NCBI GenBank assembly: GCA_024653875.1
Contig: JANLHE010000328.1
Coordinates: 1-10,019 of the forward strand
Length of the DNA stretch: 10,019 nt
Source of the DNA: Acidobacteriota bacterium
GTDB lineage: Bacteria; Acidobacteriota; Vicinamibacteria; Vicinamibacterales; SCN-69-37
Direction of reading: 5' to 3'
In this document: positions 6,341-10,019 of the stretch, piece after piece
How the letters are laid out: every line of letters starts with the position of its first letter
How positions within the stretch are numbered: position 1 is the first letter of the stretch
Made by a program: the position numbers and the translations under genes
The notes under the pieces: model-generated
What the model was told of the DNA's origin: nothing
Databases searched by the model: none
Seen by the model: the letters and a program-made list of their open reading frames with translations, nothing else

Positions 6341-7929
6341 CGGCGGAACATCTTGAGCATGCGGTGGGTCACGAGGAATCCACCCGAGATATTGAGCGTG
6401 GCGAGGAACACCGCGGCGATGCCCAGGATGCTGGCGGCCGACGTCAGTCCGCCGCCCAGTTGCACCATGCCGCCCACGACGATGATGCCGCTGATCGCGT
6501 TGGTCACGCTCATCAGCGGCGTGTGCAACGCCGGCGTCACGCTCCAGACCACCTGGTACCCGATGAAGCACGCCAGCACGAACACCGTGAGGTGCGTGAG
6601 GAAGTTGGGCGGCGCGCCGAGGCCGACGCCGAACAACGCGAGCCCGGCCACCAGCAGCAGCCACCACGTGGACGCCGATGGCGGGCCGGACGGCTCACCG
6701 TGTCCGTGGGACTTGTGGGCCTTCTGGGCCGGCTGCGGACCGGAGGGCGTGCGTGCTGGCGCGGCTACCGCCGCGGCTGCGGACTTGTCCGCCGGAGCTG
6801 AAGCCGAAGGCTTCGGGAGCGAAGGCGGAGGCGGCCACATCAGCACCCCGTCCTTGAGCACCGTCATCGGCCGGACGATGTCGTTGTGCTCGTCGACGGC
6901 GAACGCGGCCGCGCCGCCCATCTCCTCCAGGAGGTGGACGATGTTGGTGGCGTAGAGCATCGAGGCCTGCAGCGACATGCGCGACGGCAGGTCGGTGTAG
7001 CCGATGACGGTGACCCCGTTGACGTCCACCGCCTGCCCGGGCACGGTCAGCTCACAGTTGCCCTGCATCTCGGCGGCCAGGTCCACGACCACCGAGCCGC
7101 GCTTCATCGAGCGGACCATGTCGGCGGTGATGAGGATGGGCGCGCGTTTGCCGGGGATGAGCGCCGTCGTGATGATGACGTCCACCTCCTTCGCCTGCCT
7201 GGCGAAGAGCGCCATCTCGGCGGCGATGAAGGCCGGACTCATTTCCCTGGCGTAGCCGCCCTGGCCGCTGCCGTCTTCCTCGATCTCCACCTGCAGGAAC
7301 TCGGCGCCCATCGAGGCGACCTGTTCCTTGACCACGGGCCGCGTGTCGAAGGCCCGGACGATGGCCCCCAGCGACCGCGCGGTGCCGATGGCGGCCAGCC
7401 CGGCGACGCCCGCGCCGATGATGAGCACCGTGCACGGTTGAATCTTGCCCGCGGCCGTTGTCTGGCCCCCGAGCGGCCGCTGCATCGCGGTGACCGCTTC
7501 GATGACCGCGCGGTACCCCGAGAGGTTGCCGGTGGACGACAGTGCGTCCACCTTCTGCGCGCGCGTGGTGCGCGGAACCTGATCCATCGCGATGGAGGTG
7601 ATGCCCCGGGCCTTGAGCTCGTCGACAAGGGCGTTGTTTTGTGCGGGGTAGAGGTAGCTGATGAGGGTCTGGCCGGCGTGCAGGTATCCGATCTCCGAGG
7701 CCGCCGGCGGTCGCACCTTCACGACCACCGGCGCGGCCCAGGCCCCGGCGGTATCGCGGATGGTCGCCCCCGCCGACGCGTACGCGCCATCGTCAAATCC
7801 CGCGGCGAGGCCCGCGCGAGATTCCACGAGAACGGTAAAACCGAGTGCTGTGAGTTTGGTGACAGAGTCAGGCGTGGCGGCCACCCGGCGCTCCCCCGGG
7901 ATGACCTCCTTCACGATACCGACGATCAT
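6337..7929 (-). CDS. pntA: proton-translocating NAD(P) transhydrogenase, alpha subunit PntA (domain I fused to membrane part)
   Basis: This 530-residue protein joins the NAD(H)-binding domain I with the alpha membrane segment, as in E. coli (510) and unlike species with split pntAA/pntAB genes. Domain I starts MIVGIVKEVIPGERRVAATP and has the Rossmann glycines Gly172-x-Gly174-x2-Gly177 in Gly-Ala-Gly-Val-Ala-Gly-Leu-Ala-Ala. It continues with Ala-Phe-Asp-Thr-Arg-Pro, Thr-Thr-Ala-Leu-Ile-Pro-Gly-Lys and Gly-Tyr-Thr-Asp-Leu-Pro. Residues 366-420 form a Pro/Ala/Lys/His-rich linker longer than in E. coli. Four membrane helices follow, including the conserved Ala-Leu-His-Thr-Pro-Leu-Met-Ser-Val-Thr-Asn-Ala-Ile-Ser-Gly segment, and the end Met-Leu-Lys-Met-Phe-Arg. 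The ATG at 7929 starts the conserved core; no Shine-Dalgarno precedes it, but a -10-like TACAAT does. The frame stays open 78 codons further upstream, into the divergent gene, without any conserved sequence. Confidence 0.95.
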   Translation of the reverse strand: MIVGIVKEVIPGERRVAATPDSVTKLTALGFTVLVESRAGLAAGFDDGAYASAGATIRDTAGAWAAPVVVKVRPPAASEIGYLHAGQTLISYLYPAQNNALVDELKARGITSIAMDQVPRTTRAQKVDALSSTGNLSGYRAVIEAVTAMQRPLGGQTTAAGKIQPCTVLIIGAGVAGLAAIGTARSLGAIVRAFDTRPVVKEQVASMGAEFLQVEIEEDGSGQGGYAREMSPAFIAAEMALFARQAKEVDVIITTALIPGKRAPILITADMVRSMKRGSVVVDLAAEMQGNCELTVPGQAVDVNGVTVIGYTDLPSRMSLQASMLYATNIVHLLEEMGGAAAFAVDEHNDIVRPMTVLKDGVLMWPPPPSLPKPSASAPADKSAAAAVAAPARTPSGPQPAQKAHKSHGHGEPSGPPSASTWWLLLVAGLALFGVGLGAPPNFLTHLTVFVLACFIGYQVVWSVTPALHTPLMSVTNAISGIIVVGGMVQLGGGLTSAASILGIAAVFLATLNISGGFLVTHRMLKMFRR

Positions 7930-7935
7930 GTGGTG

Positions 7936-7941
7936 ATTGTA
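7936..7941 (-). promoter_or_regulatory. putative -10 hexamer TACAAT for leaderless pntA
   Basis: On the minus strand TACAAT is followed by CACCAC and then the pntA ATG, so transcription would be expected to begin at or within a base of the start codon. No TTGACA-like -35 is seen at 17 bases, and there is no purine-rich ribosome site. This is the usual layout of leaderless bacterial genes, but it remains a motif-level prediction. Confidence 0.5.
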
Positions 7942-7980
7942 CTCCGCCGGCCCGCTCGATGCGTGCAGCCGGGACTGAGT

Positions 7981-8005
7981 GTAGGGCGTGGCTTCAGCCG
8001 CGCCG
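7981..8005 (+). repeat. dispersed palindromic repeat, full copy, in the divergent pntA / Fe-S oxidoreductase intergenic region
   Basis: This 25-bp element starts GTAGGGCGTGGC and ends GCCGCGCCG. It forms an 8-bp stem with one G-T wobble and a TTCA loop. It differs from the copy at 2579-2603 at two positions: the stem base making the wobble and one loop base. It lies between the two predicted -10 sites. Confidence 0.8.
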
Positions 8006-8035
8006 ATCCAGGCAGATCGGATCCCGAGGTAGCAG

Positions 8036-8041
8036 TAAGAT
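8036..8041 (+). promoter_or_regulatory. putative -10 hexamer TAAGAT before the Fe-S oxidoreductase
   Basis: TAAGAT ends 9 bases before ATG 8051, and no good ribosome binding site lies in between. The match to TATAAT is only 4 of 6 and no -35 is evident, so this is weaker than the site on the opposite strand. Confidence 0.3.
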
Positions 8042-8050
8042 GTGGGGCGT

Positions 8051-9904
8051 ATGAACTGGGACGTCTGGGCGTTTCGACTCGTGTTCGTCGCGTTTGTCGC
8101 CGGGTTCGCGGCGCAGATGGCCACGCGCTGGCGGTTGATACGGGCCGCGCCGGACAACTTCACCTCGGATCACCTGGGGGCCCGGGCTCGTCGCTTCATC
8201 AGCGAAGTCGTCTTCCAGTCGAGGGTCATCTCCGCCCGGAAGGCCGCGGGCCTCGCGCACCTTGCCGTGTTCTGGGGGTTTGTCGCGTTTGCCGGGTTCA
8301 CCGGTCTCGAGATGCTGCGCGGCCTCGGCCTCGTGGACGTGACACACACCACGCCGTTCATCATCTACAAGCGGCTGCTGGTGCCGTTCGCCGCCGGCGT
8401 GCTCGTCGGCATCACCGGTCTCGCCATCCGCCGGGGCATCGTCCGTCCCAAGGGGCTGGGACCGACGGTGTCGAAGGAATCGCTGCTCATCGCCTTGTTC
8501 ATCGCGATGCTGATGGTGACGTTCTTTGTCAGCTTCGGATATGAGACCGGCGCGATCGGACGCGTGAACTGGTGGGTGCACATGCTCATCGTCCTGGCGT
8601 TCATGGTGCTGCTGCCGAATTCGAAGCACCTGCACCTGCTTCTCTCGCCGGCCACGGTGTTTCTGAAGTCACCGGTGCTGGGCACGGTGCCGAACCTGGA
8701 TTTCGAGAAGGAGGAAGTCGGGCTCGAGACGGTGAAAGACCTGCCGTCAAAGGCGGTGCTGGATGCGTTCACGTGCGTCGAGTGCGGCCGGTGCCAGGAC
8801 AATTGCCCGGCGTTCGGCACGGGGAAGCGGCTGAATCCAAAGATGCTGATTCTGCAGAACGAGGACGCGCTGCTGGCCGGGGAGCGCGACCGGAAGCTGG
8901 TGGATGTCTACGACGAGGGCGTCCTGTGGCAGTGCACGACGTGTGGCGCGTGTGAGCAGGCGTGTCCAGTGGGCGTGGAACACCTGCCGACGATCATCGG
9001 CGCGCGTCGCGGCCTCGTGTCCAACGGCGAGGCGCCGGAGTTCCTGACCCCGCTGTTCACCAATCTCGAACGGCGGCAGAACATCTGGGGCCTGATGTAC
9101 GACCAGCGAGCCAAGTTCGTGCAGTCGGCCACGCTCGAGACGTTTGACCCGGCGAAACACGAATATCTGATCTGGCTGGGGTGCGCGGGCGCGTTCGAGG
9201 CGGACTATCAGAAGTCCATGCGGTCGCTGTTCGACCTGCTGCGCGCCAGGGGCAAGACGTTCGGCGTGTTGTCGAAGGAACGGTGCACGGGTGACGTCGC
9301 GAAGCGCACGGGCAACGAGTACATATTCCAGGAGCTGGCGACGCAGAACATCGCGGACCTGCGCGCCTCCGGCGTGAAGAAGATCGTCACGTCGTGTCCG
9401 CACTGTGTGAAGACCATCGGGCACGACTACAAGATGATGGGCTACGAGGTGGAGACCGTGCACTCGGCCACCCTCGTCGAGGAGCTGACGCGCGACGTGT
9501 CGCTCGAGTGGGCGGAGCGGGAGCATGTGACGTATCACGACCCGTGCTACCTCGGCCGGTATGCCGATACCCACGCGGAGCCGCGCGCGCTGCTGGAGCG
9601 GTTCGGCGCGACGGTCGCCGAGCCGGAGCGCCACGGCGACAATCCCTTCTGTTGTGGCGCGGGCGGAGGCTTGTTGTTCGAGGAACACGAGTCGGGCAAG
9701 CGCATCAGCCAGGAGCGCTTCGACCAGCTGCAGGCGACCGGCGCCGGGACCGTGGTGATGGCGTGTCCGTTCTGCTCGATCATGCTCAAGGGCGCGCAGG
9801 CCAGCACGAACGCGCCCGTGCAGATGGTGGACCTGATGACCTGGGTGGATGGCAAGATGAAGGCCGTCACGCCCCGGCGCGCGCCCGGCGAGGGTGAGCC
9901 CTGA
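8051..9904 (+). CDS. membrane Fe-S oxidoreductase, HdrD/DUF224-like, probable ETF:(mena)quinone oxidoreductase
   Basis: This 617-residue protein has about five N-terminal membrane helices (within residues 5-200) of the nitrate-reductase-gamma type, with candidate heme b ligands His70, His177, His193 and His195. Two [4Fe-4S] motifs follow: Cys242/245/248/252 and Cys295/298/301/305. Then come two CCG-type domains. The first has Cys378, Arg411-Cys412 in Glu-Arg-Cys-Thr-Gly-Asp, and Cys449/452. The second is complete, with Cys499, Cys534-Cys535 and Cys572/575. This architecture matches the EtfAB-linked oxidoreductases (EMO) that pass electrons from ETF to menaquinone in bacteria lacking the flavoprotein ETF-QO; presence of etfBA in the same window supports that role. 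ATG 8051 is preferred; GTG 8042 in frame would add three residues. A lactate/glycolate-type or heterodisulfide-type dehydrogenase subunit is the alternative. Confidence 0.85.
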   Translation: MNWDVWAFRLVFVAFVAGFAAQMATRWRLIRAAPDNFTSDHLGARARRFISEVVFQSRVISARKAAGLAHLAVFWGFVAFAGFTGLEMLRGLGLVDVTHTTPFIIYKRLLVPFAAGVLVGITGLAIRRGIVRPKGLGPTVSKESLLIALFIAMLMVTFFVSFGYETGAIGRVNWWVHMLIVLAFMVLLPNSKHLHLLLSPATVFLKSPVLGTVPNLDFEKEEVGLETVKDLPSKAVLDAFTCVECGRCQDNCPAFGTGKRLNPKMLILQNEDALLAGERDRKLVDVYDEGVLWQCTTCGACEQACPVGVEHLPTIIGARRGLVSNGEAPEFLTPLFTNLERRQNIWGLMYDQRAKFVQSATLETFDPAKHEYLIWLGCAGAFEADYQKSMRSLFDLLRARGKTFGVLSKERCTGDVAKRTGNEYIFQELATQNIADLRASGVKKIVTSCPHCVKTIGHDYKMMGYEVETVHSATLVEELTRDVSLEWAEREHVTYHDPCYLGRYADTHAEPRALLERFGATVAEPERHGDNPFCCGAGGGLLFEEHESGKRISQERFDQLQATGAGTVVMACPFCSIMLKGAQASTNAPVQMVDLMTWVDGKMKAVTPRRAPGEGEP

Positions 9905-10019
9905 TGTCCACGCCCTCGCCCTCGTGGCGGGAGTCGCGGTGGAAACGTGCGCAGGCGGCCGCGATCGCCATGGTGGGTTGGCCGGTCGTCGAGGCGCTGG
10001 CCGGGACGTATACCTACGA
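9904..10019 (+). CDS. 5' end of an unidentified protein, possibly a lysophospholipid acyltransferase family (DUF374-like) member
   Basis: ATG at 9904 shares its A with the TGA stop of the preceding gene (TGATG), and the frame stays open to the window edge, giving 38 complete codons. The visible start is polar and basic (Trp-Arg-Glu-Ser-Arg-Trp-Lys-Arg) and then turns hydrophobic (Ala-Ala-Ala-Ile-Ala-Met-Val-Gly-Trp-Pro-Val-Val), ending Leu-Ala-Gly-Thr-Tyr-Thr-Tyr. A basic N-terminus, one hydrophobic segment and a Gly-Thr-Tyr/Leu-Arg-Tyr-like turn resemble the beginning of DUF374 acyltransferases, but the diagnostic His-x4-Asp box lies outside the window. The one-base overlap implies translational coupling with the Fe-S oxidoreductase. 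I am confident of the gene, not of the family. Confidence 0.55.
   Translation, partial: MSTPSPSWRESRWKRAQAAAIAMVGWPVVEALAGTYTY

Noticed and set aside
5279..6955. Plus-strand open frame of more than 550 codons opposite pntB/pntA
   Set aside because: Its composition is the reverse-complement shadow of the pnt genes (Arg, His, Asp, Gln rich), with no motif and no ribosome site.
7930..8163. 78-residue N-terminal extension of PntA
   Set aside because: It runs through the intergenic repeat and into the divergent gene; PntA homologues begin at the Met encoded at 7929.
6886..8544. Plus-strand open frame overlapping pntA and the start of the Fe-S oxidoreductase
   Set aside because: It crosses two convincing genes and the intergenic repeat and has no conserved segments.

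Overview
The window is a compact, GC-rich, gene-dense bacterial chromosome segment with no mobile element, RNA gene or CRISPR array that I can see. Gene content (type II fatty acid synthesis, an ETF-linked membrane Fe-S oxidoreductase, a proton-translocating transhydrogenase) and the short palindromic intergenic repeats with GTAGGGCG-type ends suggest a free-living Acidobacteriota-like organism. That placement is an impression from repeat style and composition and was not tested by a search.

Layout, left to right. (1) A plus-strand fatty acid synthesis run: the 3' end of fabG (1-123), acpP (137-376) and fabF (415-1656, TTG start). (2) A 155-bp repeat-rich gap (1657-1811) holding a truncated dispersed repeat, three 21-bp tandem units and two strong palindromes. 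(3) etfB (1812-2573) and etfA (2614-3573), plus strand, separated by another dispersed palindromic repeat. (4) A short convergent gap with a hairpin and a degenerate heptamer repeat. (5) A minus-strand operon, in transcription order pntA (7929-6337), pntB (6340-4946), and a class I CoA-transferase of the acetyl-CoA hydrolase/4-hydroxybutyrate CoA-transferase family (4925-3630). (6) A 121-bp divergent intergenic region with a third copy of the dispersed repeat and a -10-like hexamer facing each way. (7) On the plus strand, a 617-residue membrane Fe-S oxidoreductase resembling ETF:menaquinone oxidoreductase (8051-9904), overlapping by one base the start of a further gene cut by the window edge.

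How the genes fit together. EtfAB collects electrons from acyl-CoA dehydrogenases, and the membrane Fe-S/cytochrome b protein is the likely route from EtfAB to the quinone pool. PntAB uses proton-motive force to make NADPH, which FabG-type reductases consume in fatty acid synthesis. The CoA-transferase exchanges CoA between short-chain acids. The locus therefore joins acyl-chain synthesis, acyl-chain oxidation and redox balancing. The protein families are well known; what deserves a second look is the grouping, the one-Cys-substituted CCG domain, the intergenic repeats and the apparently leaderless starts.
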